Shown: positions 49,061 through 60,820, counted from the stretch's first letter. The stretch: 64,000 bases of DNA from Spodoptera frugiperda (GCF_023101765.2 NC_064231.1:4664501-4728500), one strand, 5' to 3'. A program made the numbers and translations. The notes: generated from the letters alone by a model not told the origin.

Positions 49061-50599
49061 AGATTGGCGAAGACACTTAGCTTACAGGTCCGTTAAAATT
49101 CAGAAGAGTATCTCCAAACCCCCATGTAGCCATGAATAAAGACAGAATTGGGAAATTCATAGCTGTAAGAGGATGTGTACAAAAAGTTAGCGGGGCCATC
49201 TATCAGGGGGCGGACAGTAAACAAGGTATTTGTATGCATTTCGCTGCATTCAATATGCGATGCGAGCAATCGCATGCTCTCGCCTTTGGTAAGTATGTAA
49301 GTATTTGTGCTCTAGTGGACCGATATGGAGTAGAATATTTTAATACAAATGAATATTGTTTGATGTGCTTGAAATTTGTTTTATGGTTTTTTTTTTTATT
49401 GTTGATTAGGTTTTTTTTTGTTTTAACTATTTTGTTTTTGATAATGTTTCTAAGTTGAGATATTAATAGTAAACTATGGATGAGTGTCGTTGCTGCTAAA
49501 GATAGTTGGTTGATTCAGTGAGGAGAAAGAAATAACGATTTACTGTAAAAGGAATAAAATTGTATTTCAAGACCTTTATGACATTACCACATTACTAAAA
49601 GTATAGTATTTATCTATAAGTAGAATAATTATGCCAAGTTGTACTCGATATATATTAAACCTGTAGCTTTTAATTATTAAGTTTACTTTTTAGAGCAAAT
49701 GGTATCAAAATAACAGATAAATAAGTATATCTTATAAAGGTAGATAAACGTCTGGAATCCGCCTCCCCTAACAAGATTCCCTCTAACAACAAACATTTAA
49801 AATCGAATCCATCACCTCATTGCAAATCTAAAACTTTCTCAAATACTCTGCGTCACACCCCTGCGTTTCACACAACTTTATAACTATACAGCAACAAGCA
49901 AAAGTCATCCTTATGCGTATTACAATAAAATACAATAAACCTGTAATCATAATTGGTCAGTTTACCAATTTAATTAAGTTTATAAAGCAAGGGAATTTAG
50001 TCTTTCTTGTTTGGAGGATAAGGTGCAATGAAGTAGTAAATGATTAATGGTACGTCAGTGGACCCTCGTTGCATTGTTTGGGAAGACGTTTAGGAAGAAT
50101 GTCGCAGCGATTTCGGATATGTCAGTCGCGGTTGCTTGTCACGTCATGTGGCAGAGTGCTGGGGAGATATGGGCTACGAAATGAGCGAGTTTTATAACAC
50201 CAAAATATATTAAAATGATAAGGTCTAACAAAATATGTAAGTAAGTATGATGATCTTAGAGATAAACAGAAACCAGAGTGAACCTCTTATACCCAATATA
50301 ATAGTAACAGTGACACAGCAACTAAAATCAAAGACAAGTTGAAGAATTATGCAACAGAGAATGCTTAACACAATTTTGATATCAAGACTGATGTGTCAAG
50401 AAAATACTCGTATATTACGCAAGCAAAGGTTACACGTGAATTAGGACGGATAAAAATACCCGTGAAAAACAACTTTGTATTATTTATTAGATTGCTTGGG
50501 AAGTTCTCATACTGCCATTAGCAGAGATATTTAATGATTACTCAAACAATTCCTAAGAACTTCGAAAACAATTGCTAAGAACTGGATTAAGATATTGGA

Positions 50600-50712
50600 C
50601 GCCGTGGTGGTCACCGGTGATCGACGTTAGCGGAGGATTTGCCCTCAACAATTTTCTATTGGCAGTCAAAGACTTAAGTAACCATTAAATGACTCTGAGT
50701 GCCGCGGTCTTT
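50600..50712 (-). repeat. Repeat debris: inverted copy of 35420-35505 plus half MITE
   Basis: TTCTATTGGCAGTCAAAGAC matches the 35.4-kb sequence in reverse complement. It is joined to ATTAAATGACTCTGAGTGCC, the end of the small MITE family at 11346 and 56319. Confidence 0.5.
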
Positions 50713-50737
50713 CTGATGCTGGCCTTCCCTTTGTTTT

Positions 50738-51040
50738 TTATTATGAAACATGCCGGTAATCGAGCAGACGTATTACCTGATGGTAAGCAATCGCCGCCGC
50801 CCATGGACACTTGAAACACCAGAGGCTTTACAAGTGTGTTACCGGCTTTTTGGGAGTTAGGAATTTAAGGGTTGTTGTTGGGGAATGGGGATGGGGAAGA
50901 TTGGGAAGGGGGGAATTGGGCCTCCGGTAACCTCACTCACACAACGAAACACAACGCAAGCGTTGTTTCACGTCGGTTTTCTGTGAGGCCGTGGTATCAC
51001 TCCGATCGAGCCGGCCCATTCGTGCCGAAGCATGGCTCTC
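50738..51040 (-). repeat. SINE-like element (family 3), near full length
   Basis: Minus-strand copy from ATGAAACATGCCGGTAATCG to CGAAGCATGGCTCTCC. It shows the full family layout in reverse. Confidence 0.7.
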
Positions 51041-51915
51041 CTACACTTAAAAAAAAAATCTCCCACACTTTAAAGAAATTCTTTGTTGAATTTTGGAACA
51101 TCACAACATCACCCTATTCCTCAAAGCTGAATTTGAACGCTGTGTCGCCGTCTCCATGGCCCACATGTCCGTCGTCTTCCATAGCATCAAGTGATTGCTT
51201 ACAGTACGAGGGTAGATTGAATAACGTTTTGTTTATTTTTCCTCCGTCCTCCTCGTAAACAATAGTCTCCGGTTTCCCAGATTATGTGATATAAGCCGAC
51301 TTCTAAGCCATTGATTATGTTTTCATGTTCAAACTAAGTGCTATGACGGATTTTTGTATAATAAGGGGAGATATAATACTTGGGTATTTATGTATGAATC
51401 CCTTTATATACATAACTTGTTTTGTTATAAAACACTAATTATGAACGACTTTACTTCAGACTACTCTCTATGTTTTATTTTTCTACGTGTAAATTTACTT
51501 CACTGACAACCCGTTTTTTATTAATAAATAGAATCGCAATAATACGCCTTACTTATTGCACTATTACAATGATTCTCTTATTTCGATCATGCAATGTTCG
51601 CAGACTTATATGCTATCTAAATAAAATACCTACTTAAGCTGGAAAGCAACAGTAAAGCCTCATTATGTAGGTATTCCTAGAAAGAGGTGTGATGTATTTT
51701 CGATCACATTGTTTTTTCAGGTGGACGTGACACCAGTTTTTCTTTACACAATCATAAATGTTAAAGAGGTACAATTAATTTGTTGACTTACGATATTAAT
51801 AGAACTAATTTGTTGGTACCATGGGTTTTACTGTTGGATGGCCTTAAGTAGGAAGTTCCAATTGAGAGGGGATGATTCTAATATTGCTGCGGACATTGCA
51901 GGGTCCATAGTTTTA

Positions 51916-52082
51916 AAAGCAAAACGCTTGCATTGTGTTTCATTGCGCAATTGAGAGTACCGGAGGCCGTGTCCCTTCCCTCAAAACAGTAGGCAATGCA
52001 TTTATAACGCTTCTGGTATTCATGACGCTGATTGCTTACAAACAGCTGATCCATCTGGTCGTTATTGTATTCTATAACATAT
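51916..52082 (+). repeat. SINE-like element (family 3), diverged fragment
   Basis: CGCTTGCATTGTGTTTCATT, then TACCGGAGGCC and CGCTTCTGGTATTCATG. Both ends are lost. The DNA from 51041 to 51915 has no supported feature. Confidence 0.5.
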
Positions 52083-52348
52083 TAAAAGGTATCTCTGCAA
52101 ATTTTCCTAAAATAGGGGCTCGTCTCATTCACACACATGGTGTATTGTGCGTCAATGTTAATGTAATATTTGCGTCTATGGTCTGCAAAATTCGAAGGTC
52201 GTTTCGACACCGTCCATTTTCAATATGACTCTATGTTTACTTAATTAATAATTCATAATTAAATAATCGCACAATTGTTTCAAATATGTACGTAAATGTG
52301 ATGGAATTATTAATGTTGAAATAATTTGTTACCTATTACAATAAAATA

Positions 52349-52522
52349 AGTGTGGGAGAGCCGTGCTTCGTCACGAAAGGGCCAGTTGTACCGGAGTAAT
52401 ACCATAATAAACATGGAAACACAACGCAAGCGTTGTTTCACTTTGGTTTTCAGTGAGGCCGAAGTATCACTCCGATCGAGCCGGCCCATTCGTGCCGAAG
52501 CGTGGTTCTCCCATACTTAAGA
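52349..52522. repeat. Two family-3 heads joined in opposite directions
   Basis: Starts AGTGTGGGAGAGCCGTGCTT and ends GCGTGGTTCTCCCATACTT, so both ends are the same element end in inverted orientation, with CAACGCAAGCGTTG between. Bases 52523-53160 are unassigned. Confidence 0.6.
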
Positions 52523-53166
52523 CGTGTATTACGCTCTTACGTGCTCTTATATGCATAATTATACAAAGTGACTCAAAAATAGTTTTGTCTCCATTTGAGG
52601 AAAACTATGAAAACTGATATTGGTACCTATAATAGGTAATTGATGGCCGAACTGTAAAACACTTGTGTCAAGCATAATTAAAATTTAAAAGTAAAATTGT
52701 ATGTACACAGTCCTTACAATAAGATCTTTATTTTGTAGCTAAGTAAATAAAATAGTTTTATTAGGGTTCGGAAAGGAATTCAAACTCGACATTTTGGTTA
52801 AGGTACTTTTCCTGCAGATTCGACCTTATCGTCTTATTGGTAAAACGTTTTTCAGCTTCAGTCAGATAGCTTTAATTCAACTATAGATACAATTTAACAA
52901 GAAGAAGTCCATAATTATTAAACTCTCCAAAAATAATAATATGTAATTCCCTACTTAAGGATTAATCTAAAAACTTATTGTATTTACATAGCAATTGTTG
53001 TCCTAGTACATATTTATGACTTTAACCCGGTAACAATAGACCGTTTAACTAGTGGCATATTACATCTTAGGTATTTATGTAAAAATCACCATTATCAATA
53101 TAAAAATACTACAGAACCACAAAACAAAGAGATCATTTATAAAATCATTCGACAAATACTACCGAA

Positions 53167-53199
53167 TATAAAGGCCCAAACTTTGGATTGAGCGTCAAT
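53167..53199 (+). promoter_or_regulatory. Core promoter of gene B
   Basis: TATAAA at 53167-53172; a TCAATC initiator-like site at 53195-53200 is about 29 bases further on. The predicted 5' leader is only about 20 bases before the ATG at 53216. Confidence 0.6.
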
Positions 53200-53215
53200 C
53201 CTCGTCTCCGTCAAG

Positions 53216-56200
53216 ATGGAGAAGTTAGCAATTTTAATCCAGTTTATATTTATTTATTCCGTTTTGGGGGATTCAACATACTATAGTTCCTACTATGGGT
53301 TGCCTTTAACCTCTACTCAAGTTGCTGCATACACATCCAATGGCACCGCTGCGTGAGTTACTTCAGTTATTTCTAGTTTTTTTACATCGTATTTGTTGAT
53401 TTTAATATTTCTATTTTACTTCTGGCTCATTTTAAATACCGGGTTAGACTAGTCGATCACTATTATAATAACTACATATTTCAATTCGTTCAACAAGTGC
53501 AGTAAGACTTCTAAAGGCTGACATAAAACAAGTTCTAGATAGTTAGTATCTTTCCGGAGCTGCGGACAACGTAAAAGGTTACCGGGGCTCAAAGCAGGAG
53601 AAGGAAGGGAGTAGATTTTAGTCAGTAAGAGTCTGACACTCCCTCCCACCTCTCACCCAAGACGGGAGAACTCATTGGATGATTTTCCTCCCTCCCTTAG
53701 GCGATTTCTTATTATAGTTAATTTGCAGAAACTGTACAGTTGCAGTGGAGGCTTGCGATGAAACCGAACCTAGGCGTATTGATGGTACATGCAACAATCT
53801 GAAATACCCATCATACGGTGCTACTCGCACTCCATACTACAGAATCCTCGATGCTTCTTACCATAAGAAGTCGAGTTCAGGTAATCGTTGTCAACAAATA
53901 TTTAAAAAAAAATAGAAAGACCAGACAAGAAAAGTAGCGGTTTCTTTTTGTACACGATCATTATTCATTTTAACAAAATTAAATGCACATAAACTAGATG
54001 CATGTTTTTTTCATAAAAGAAACAATTACTTTACTCTATAAATAATAAATTTGATAGCTTTAATACAATACCATTTTACGTTTACATATAGATGCTATTC
54101 AAGTCCTAAATACGTTTTATTATTCACAGAATTTGAGCCCAGGCTCTCGTCGTCAGGAACAGAACTAAACCTTACAAGGAAAGTCAGAACTTCAATCTGG
54201 GCTGAAGGGCGAGTGGACGATGAAGTCCTCACCAGTGTTATAAACCACATGGCTGTGTTCTTCGCAACTGACATCACTAACACTCGTGACACTAGTAAGA
54301 ATAGTTTTCTAAATATATCTACCATCATATTTACTGATGCTAATGCTATTATAAGTAATTAGTCATAAGACATTATCACATAATTGGACTAACGAAGCAA
54401 TGTAACCAAGAAATTGTATTATGAACTATCTGAACCTGATTTAAAAAGGTAACCTTCGGAGTTTCTTGCTCGTTCTCCATAGGAATCTACACTTTAGAAC
54501 GAACAAATAGCTTAATTAGAGGACTGACTGACACATATATTTCTAATATTTTGTTTATGTTCAAAAGTGCCTTCATTGCTGAACAAAAGCTTCCCCTAAT
54601 GGTTGGCAGGCTTTCTCCGACTTTTGAAAATCAATGTAAAATACTTTTTTTTATTTTTAACCCCTGTCTAGCAAACTACGTATCTTGGCGACCATACTGC
54701 TGCAAGGCTGAAGGTAAAACTGACTACGCTTGCACCCCCAACCACGTGCCAAAAGATGACTTCGTGCACCGCTTCTCTGGAATCAGGTGCTTGAACATGA
54801 CCAGACCACTGACATTCCAGACTTCTGGATGTGCTCCTAATACTACTACACCATTGAGAGTAAGACATTTGTGTCCATTTTTAAATTGGTTTTGTAAATT
54901 ACTCGATTATTTATTATTAAGTATTAGCAAACCCGGCAAACTCCGTTTCGCCCTATGATTTTTCCATTTTTCTGCTTTTCTCTTGAACATTTTTGTATGT
55001 ATTTTCTTTGCTATAAACTTACTCACGGAGCCCGAGACTTTTCCAATGAATGCGAAACTGTGGAAATCGGTTCGTGCGTTCTGGAGTTATAGCGTCAGGA
55101 AGGAAAACCCGACTTATTTTTATATTATAGATAAAAGTCAATCAAATGAAATCAAGAAACCATCAGTTACGACATTTAAGGTATTATTACTTTACAGATT
55201 GTAGACGCTACTCCCCTGGTAGACCTGTCTCCTATTTACGGTAACACTATTGAGAAGGCAAGACGCACGAACTCCGGTGGAAGACTTGTCACCGTGACAG
55301 TTAATAACAGAATTAATTTCCCAGACACATGTAAGTGGCTGAACAGTTTTATAGTAATTTATTTTATCTGTTTTTGTCCACAGACTGAAACTCCTTTTTT
55401 AGTCTTTCTCGCACTGATGAACGTCATTTCTTCTGATCTTGTCCACGCAAAATTAAGTTTTAAAAATAATATTAATCATGTTTCATCCTTTACGTTAATA
55501 GATTTAAGGATATTTATATTTTATTAAACACAAGCTACAAATTACACGCAAAAGTACCACACACTCACAACGTCGAGCCTTTTATCCCCGAAGGGGTAGG
55601 CAGAGGTGCACATTACGGCACGTAATGCCGCTATACGATCTACACCCACTTTTCACCATTTGTGTTATAAGTTCCATGTAATAGGGGGTGAGCCTATTGC
55701 CATATCCTGGACATAATTTCAGACTCTGTGCTACTACCGAGAAATTTTTCGAAAATCCGAAAAAAACCTAGTAATAGGCAAAACTACCAAATTCAAATAA
55801 ACATTAACGAGTAAATTATTGCAGCAACCCTCAATCTTCTTCTTGGAATCAACTTTGTGGGTATTATTCTCTTCTGGAACAACCACAACTTCATCGCCGA
55901 CCAGCTTGCTGCGGTCAACCCCTGCTGGACTGATGACCAGCTTTTTAACACTGCTAGGGAAATCAACATCGCTTATGGAGTTCAAATGTTCTACTATGAA
56001 CTTATGGCTACTTTGATGGGTTAGTATAACATCCTCGTCATCTACAATAAACTCTAGTAATAATTTTATTCTGAAATGATTTCTTTTTCTTATGATGATT
56101 TAATTTATGTTCTTAATAATATTTTACTATTTGTTACAGGCAAGGACAACCTGATCGCCGACGGTATTTTATCTGAAAACGAAGGCTTCAGGGATCTATA

Positions 56201-59200
56201 TGACGAAACCAAACTGCCACAAATTGCGTTGGAGTACCCAGTAGTGTTGAGATGGATGCATTCTCTACAAGACGGTGACTTGAGGTGATTATGTATTTTT
56301 TTTAAATATAGTACTAATTGCCGTACTCAGACCCATTTAATGGTTACTTAACTCAATCATTAGTAATTGTTTTCGGAACAAAATCATTACTAAAGAATAG
56401 TTTAAGTAATCATTAAATGACTCTGAGTGCGGCAGTAAGTCGAATTACGACTTTTTTTTTCAATTTCGGAATGTTCAGTAAAGACATACTTAATTATGTA
56501 AGTCACTTAAATGAGAACAACACTACGAAAAGTGTGTGTTATTCTTACATTTCATCCCGGTGTGTTCATTCCATTGTTATAATAATGTAACGTAATGTTC
56601 TTTTCTAGAATGTACTACGCAAACGGAACATACAAATCCACCTTCCCCATAGTGGACCTGACCTCGAACACTGACTTTCTGAAGGTGGACGACACCATGG
56701 ACTACGTGACTCAAGGGTTCTTCAGACAGCCTACAGCCAATTCCAATGACTACGTTGTGGACCCTGATGTAAAGACCATTCATTTACTTTATTAGGTTTC
56801 CGTATCTAAAAAAAATCAGTAAAAAATTGTTTACCCATTGATATCAAGTATTTTAGTGTGGGAGAGCCATGCTTCGGCACGAATGGGCCGGCTCGACCGA
56901 AGTGATACCATGGCCTCACCGAAAACCGTTGTAAAATAACGCTTTTGCTTAACGTTGTGTGAGTGAGGTTACCGGAGGCCCAATTTCCCCCTTCCCGAAC
57001 TCCGATTCCCCAACAACCCTTAAATTCCTAACCCCCAAAAGGCCGACAGCACACTTGTAACGCCTCTGGTGTTGCAAGTGTCCATGGGCGGCGGCGATTG
57101 CTTACCATCAGATGATACGTATGTTCGTTTACCAGCGTGTTCCATAAAAAAAGCAATTTGATGTCATAAAATTGTTATGACGCAAATTAATGATGCTTTG
57201 CGTTAACCACGTTAAAATGCACCCCCACCATATACGCCAAATGTACGTCAAGTACACCAAAGATATGTAACGTAAATCAATTGTCTAAATAATAATTTCA
57301 GATTGTTCAACGAGGTCTCGGTCGTCTGCAGAGGTCTAATGACATCATGACAAATGACTTGGCCAAGAACCGTTACTTCGGTTTCAAGGGATATACTGAC
57401 TACAGGAACCACTGTTTCGGTGATTCCATCACCAGCTTCGATGACTTAACTGACATCATTGATGTTGAGGTGAGTAAAAGTTGTAATTTCATGATTTTCT
57501 TTTAATAAATTTTAATATAATTAGCATTGATTCGTGATAAATAATAATAAATCAGCAGAGTCAGTGATTTATGCATTTTTTGGGAGATGTCTAAGGTATA
57601 AGAAGCACCTATAACTGTAGATGTTGATAAATTAAAAATGGCAATATAAAAAAATACCATTTTGTAACAGGGTAGATGACTACATTTTATTTTAATGTCC
57701 GTCTTTTTTACGGTAAGAAATACTTTCAAAGATATTATAGTGATTTGAAATATCGCGTGACGTTACTTCTAGGTACATTTTATACGTAGATTTAACGCAT
57801 TTGCTCCCACTCCTTTGATTCTTTTTATCTAAGTATTGTTATCTGACATAACAAAATAAAAAAGACTTTTTTACTATATTTTCATTACCTAACTGACGGA
57901 CTAAATAGATTTTATTTTTATACTCCGTTATAATCCCGATTACAGAGGATAACACAGCTGAAACAGTTGTACAAAGACGTGACTGACATCGATCTGTTGG
58001 CCGGTATATGGGTAGAGAGGAAGAAGGAGAACTCTCACGTACCTCCCACCTTCTACTGCCTGGTGAAAGAACAGCTGGAGAGGTCAATGGTCTCAGACAG
58101 ACACTGGTACGAAAGAGACACAAGGCCAAATGCTTTCACTGCTGGTAAGAACTTTATATTCATTTTTATAAATCTTCTTAAAAAAACATGGGCAAGAAGA
58201 AGAATTCTAAATAAAATAAGAACTGAATTACAGTGATTGAGAAATAAATCATAGTCATAATGTTGGTCAAGTCTCACACAAGTGATTTATAGTCTTGTTT
58301 TCATCACTGATTGTCTCTCATTTTCCTTGACCACTTTACCATGACATAAATTCACTTTTTCAAACGATTCAAATTCATTTTTTTGTTTTGTTTGCAAGAA
58401 ATACATATTTTACAAAAGAAGATTTTATTGCGTAAAAGTTATAGAATTCTGCCTGCTTACAAAGTATTAACAGTACAAATTATAGTCACCATTATAATCT
58501 TCTATTCGTTTTTTTCTCAGTATTATCTTTTTCATCATCTCTTTTTCATCTGTATGGCTTTTCCTATTAAACAATTCTTTGAAAATTGTAATCTCATGTT
58601 TATATTTTTTGCTTTAGATCAATTAGCGCAAATCCGTAAAGTGAGTTTGGCGCGTATGCTGTGTGATATCGGACCTGGTGTTACTGAGATCCAGCCTAGA
58701 GCATACGAGTTGCCTACTACTGGGTATGTATCTACTTGTTTGACTCCACAACTACTCAATAGAAATATATTGATATTTAGAAAAGATTATAGCTATATAA
58801 AAATTTTTGAAGACCTATTTAAATTATGAAGATTTTGTTAAATCGTGATGAAAATATTGTATTTATTCTTTTCAATTGATGAGCCTGTACCAAGCACAGG
58901 TTCGGTCCTGTATGGAGTACTGTTCTCATATTTGGGACGGCTCTGCTAAATGCTAAGTAGCTCATCAATGATGATGCGCTTGTGGAGGCTTTGTGAAAGC
59001 CTCGAACACAGGCGCAAACACAAGATACAGTTAGTTATGGGCAGATGTTCTCCTAGTAGGTTGCATTATCGCTTACCATCAGGCGAGTTAGCATACGTCG
59101 AACTGTTAAATATAAAAAAAATATATATATGAAAATTCACAATCATAAGTACCTACTTTTTTATATTGTTATTGTTTAATTGTTATTTTTCTTTTTTCAG

Positions 59201-59282
59201 TAACGAGATCGTCAGTTGTAATCAAATTCCCAACTTAGACTACTCATACTGGAAGGACTATTCGCTCACCTGCACTACATAA
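53216..59282 (+). CDS. Gene B: secreted animal haem-peroxidase-like protein, complete, 12 exons
   Basis: Exons: 53216-53352, 53729-53880, 54130-54294, 54672-54859, 55198-55330, 55825-56019, 56140-56284, 56609-56768, 57302-57469, 57946-58144, 58618-58723, 59201-59282. The total is 1830 nt (609 residues plus TAA), with all junctions GT-AG and in phase. Signal peptide at residues 1-18. Family features: DGTCNN, a cysteine-rich exon 4, DLSPIYGN, RWMH with His364 as proximal ligand, and NPCW. The distal D-H-D aligns with A142-T143-D144, and the catalytic R-x-x-E with L261-N-L-L264. Asp444 sits where animal peroxidases have the Asn that contacts the proximal His. Exon 5 is 66 nt shorter than in gene A. 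Seven of twelve exons have exactly the same length as in A (165, 188, 160, 168, 199, 106 nt among them), so the two are duplicates. Haem binding is possible; classical catalysis is unlikely. Residue matches are by eye. Confidence 0.92.
53552..53705 (+). repeat. SINE-like element (family 4) in gene B intron 1
   Basis: GGAGCTGCGGACAACGTAAA, then TTAGTCAGTAAGAGTCTGAC and CATTGGATGATTTTCCTCC. It ends only ~25 bases before the exon 2 acceptor. Confidence 0.6.
55565..55775 (-). repeat. tRNA-derived SINE (family 1), headless, gene B intron 5
   Basis: Minus-strand body from TTTTATCCCCGAAGGGGTAG to the AAAATCCGAAAAAAACC stretch; the tRNA-like head is absent. Confidence 0.65.
56319..56434. mobile_element. 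Small foldback MITE in gene B intron 7
   Basis: TGCCGTACTCAGA..TGGTTACTTAA at the left pairs with TTAAGTAATCA..TCTGAGTGCGGCA at the right, with few mismatches over ~32 bp. Same family as 11346-11456. Confidence 0.65.
56854..57150 (+). repeat. SINE-like element (family 3), full length, gene B intron 8
   Basis: GTGTGGGAGAGCCATGCTTC at the start; ends TTCCATAAAAAAA. The best plus-strand copy for building a consensus. Confidence 0.75.
57665..57945 (+). repeat. Dispersed ~255-bp repeat, copy 2, ending at an exon 10 splice acceptor
   Basis: Matches 45865-46120 along its length (ATATCGCGTGACGT, TAGGTAC, GACTAAATAGATTTT). The alignment continues into the last bases before exon 10 (CCGATTACAG), so the acceptor region of intron 9 appears to be repeat-derived. 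Confidence 0.55.
58877..59100 (+). mobile_element. Jockey-like LINE fragment in gene B intron 11
   Basis: The plus strand reads SLYQAQVRSCMEYCSHIWDG, the conserved C-terminal reverse-transcriptase text of jockey-type LINEs, then stops. The 3' tail GCTTACCATCAGGCGAG is the same as that of family 3. Confidence 0.65.
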
Positions 59283-59353
59283 GCATAGAAGAATATTCTA
59301 ACACAAGATTTAATGTAATTCTTGAGAAGGACATTTTTAAACAAGAAAAGTTA

Positions 59354-59359
59354 AATAAA
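59354..59359 (+). terminator. Poly(A) signal of gene B
   Basis: AATAAA 72 bases after the stop codon, followed by AT-rich sequence. Confidence 0.65.
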
Positions 59360-59398
59360 GCCTCGTAAACTCGACATATTAAATTTTATGATTCTTAT

Positions 59399-59535
59399 GC
59401 CCGAATACTCAAACGCTACTCAATTTTAAGACGCTCTCAAATGTAGTTCTGTCACTATCAATTCTTTATAAAATGACAGAGATAGCACGATATTTAAGTA
59501 CAACTTAAAATTGAATAGTGTTTGAGTATTCGGGC
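59399..59535. mobile_element. 137-bp foldback MITE just past gene B
   Basis: The arms GCCCGAATACTCAAAC.. (59399-59430) and ..GTTTGAGTATTCGGGC (59504-59535) match at 30 of 32 positions. It sits 40 bases after the poly(A) signal. Confidence 0.75.
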
Positions 59536-59811
59536 GTTAAAATTTCGTTTGCATATTTTTGATTTTGAAGTTGTTTGCAATGCAATTAGATATATTATAT
59601 AAAATGAATTATTTAATGAAATGAATTTTGATTGATTATTAATTAAAAAAAATATGAATCCTCTGCCTATTCATAGACATTTTCACATTTTTATATTGTC
59701 ATAAGTAAAACTGTTACAAATAAATATGTTCTTTTATTTAAATCCTTTATTTTTGACTGTCACACTAATTAATCGTGTTATAATAACACAGAATACATTC
59801 GAAATAACTGC

Positions 59812-60022
59812 CTCGTTGGTCAAGTGGTGCGACTGTCAGTCAAAAAAATTCTCAGTGGAAGCATTGGGTCGGGAATTATGTCCAGTATATAGCAATAGGC
59901 TCACCCCTTATTACATGGGACTTATAACACAAATAGTCAAAAGTGTGTGTACATTGCACAGTGGCAGTACATGTCGTAATATCTTCTACCTAACCTTTGG
60001 GAATAAAAAGCGTGACGATACA
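59812..60022 (+). repeat. tRNA-derived SINE (family 1), internally deleted
   Basis: CTGCCTCGTTGGTCAAGTGG head, deletion of the B-box half, then TTACATGGGACTTATAACAC and AAAAAGCGTGACGATACATT. Confidence 0.65.
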
Positions 60023-60264
60023 TTCAAAATAATTATTATTAGCTTTAATTTAATTATAAAAAAATTATGGCACTTCGTTTTTGGGGAATTAAATTGGTAA
60101 GTTTATAGTGGCTTACACTGAGTTTGGCACTATTGCCGGTGTCTGGTCACTCATATATTTCCCAAAATCGGAGTTTGAAGGAATGTTAGGTTCAAATATC
60201 TTTGTATGAGATATGCACGCAACACATGCCTATAAGTTGTCATTACTGATCAAAGGCATTGATG

Positions 60265-60530
60265 CTCAATGCCTTCTTCGTGTGAGAAGAAGGCAATGCC
60301 TGCCTCAATGCCTTCTTCGTGTGAGAAGAAGGCAATGCCTGCCTCAATGCCTTCTTCGTGTGAGAAGAAGGCAATGCCTGCCTCAATGCCTTCTTCGTGT
60401 GAGAAGAAGGCAATGCCTGCCTCAATGCCTTCTTCGTGTGAGAAGAAGGCAATGCCTGCCTCAATGCCTTCTTCGTGTGAGAAGAAGGCAATGCCTGCCT
60501 CAATGCCTTCTTCGTGTGAGCATTAATACT
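60265..60530. repeat. 39-bp palindromic minisatellite, ~6.5 copies
   Basis: CTCAATGCCTTCTTCGTGTG recurs every 39 bases from 60265. Each unit contains the perfect stem GCCTTCTTC / GAAGAAGGC with loop GTGTGA. Because 39 is a multiple of three, three frames stay open through the array; they are not evidence for a protein. Confidence 0.9.
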
Positions 60531-60599
60531 TTCTTTGGCATTGAGCATTAAAAAAAAACGCTTGCTCAATGCGGGTTGCCGATTTCGAACTTATACTTA

Positions 60600-60785
60600 G
60601 AAATTATAAACCCAGGTTTTCTTGCGATATTTCTCTACACCATTAGTCAATGGTGTCTAAATAATCTTAGAAAGGACGTACAACATGGAAAATGTTACTT
60701 TGGTACATTGCTGTTGGTAGGTTTCGAACCCGCACCCTCATGCATGCGAAGCGGGCGACTTAAACCTCCGGACGACATAATAGTA
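60600..60785 (-). repeat. tRNA-headed SINE, another family
   Basis: The minus strand has GTCGTCCGGAGGTTTAAGTC and the B box GGTTCGAAACC (60717-60727), then a short body. It does not fold as a complete tRNA. Confidence 0.5.
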
Positions 60786-60820
60786 AATTTTTTATTCTTT
60801 TTTTTTTTATTCGACAACTA

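Noticed and set aside
49132..49458. 108-codon plus-strand frame
   Set aside because: The second half is a T-rich hydrophobic run and the first half matches nothing I know; no splice or promoter support.
60213..60569. Three overlapping repeat-protein frames
   Set aside because: Created by a 39-bp minisatellite whose period is a multiple of three.
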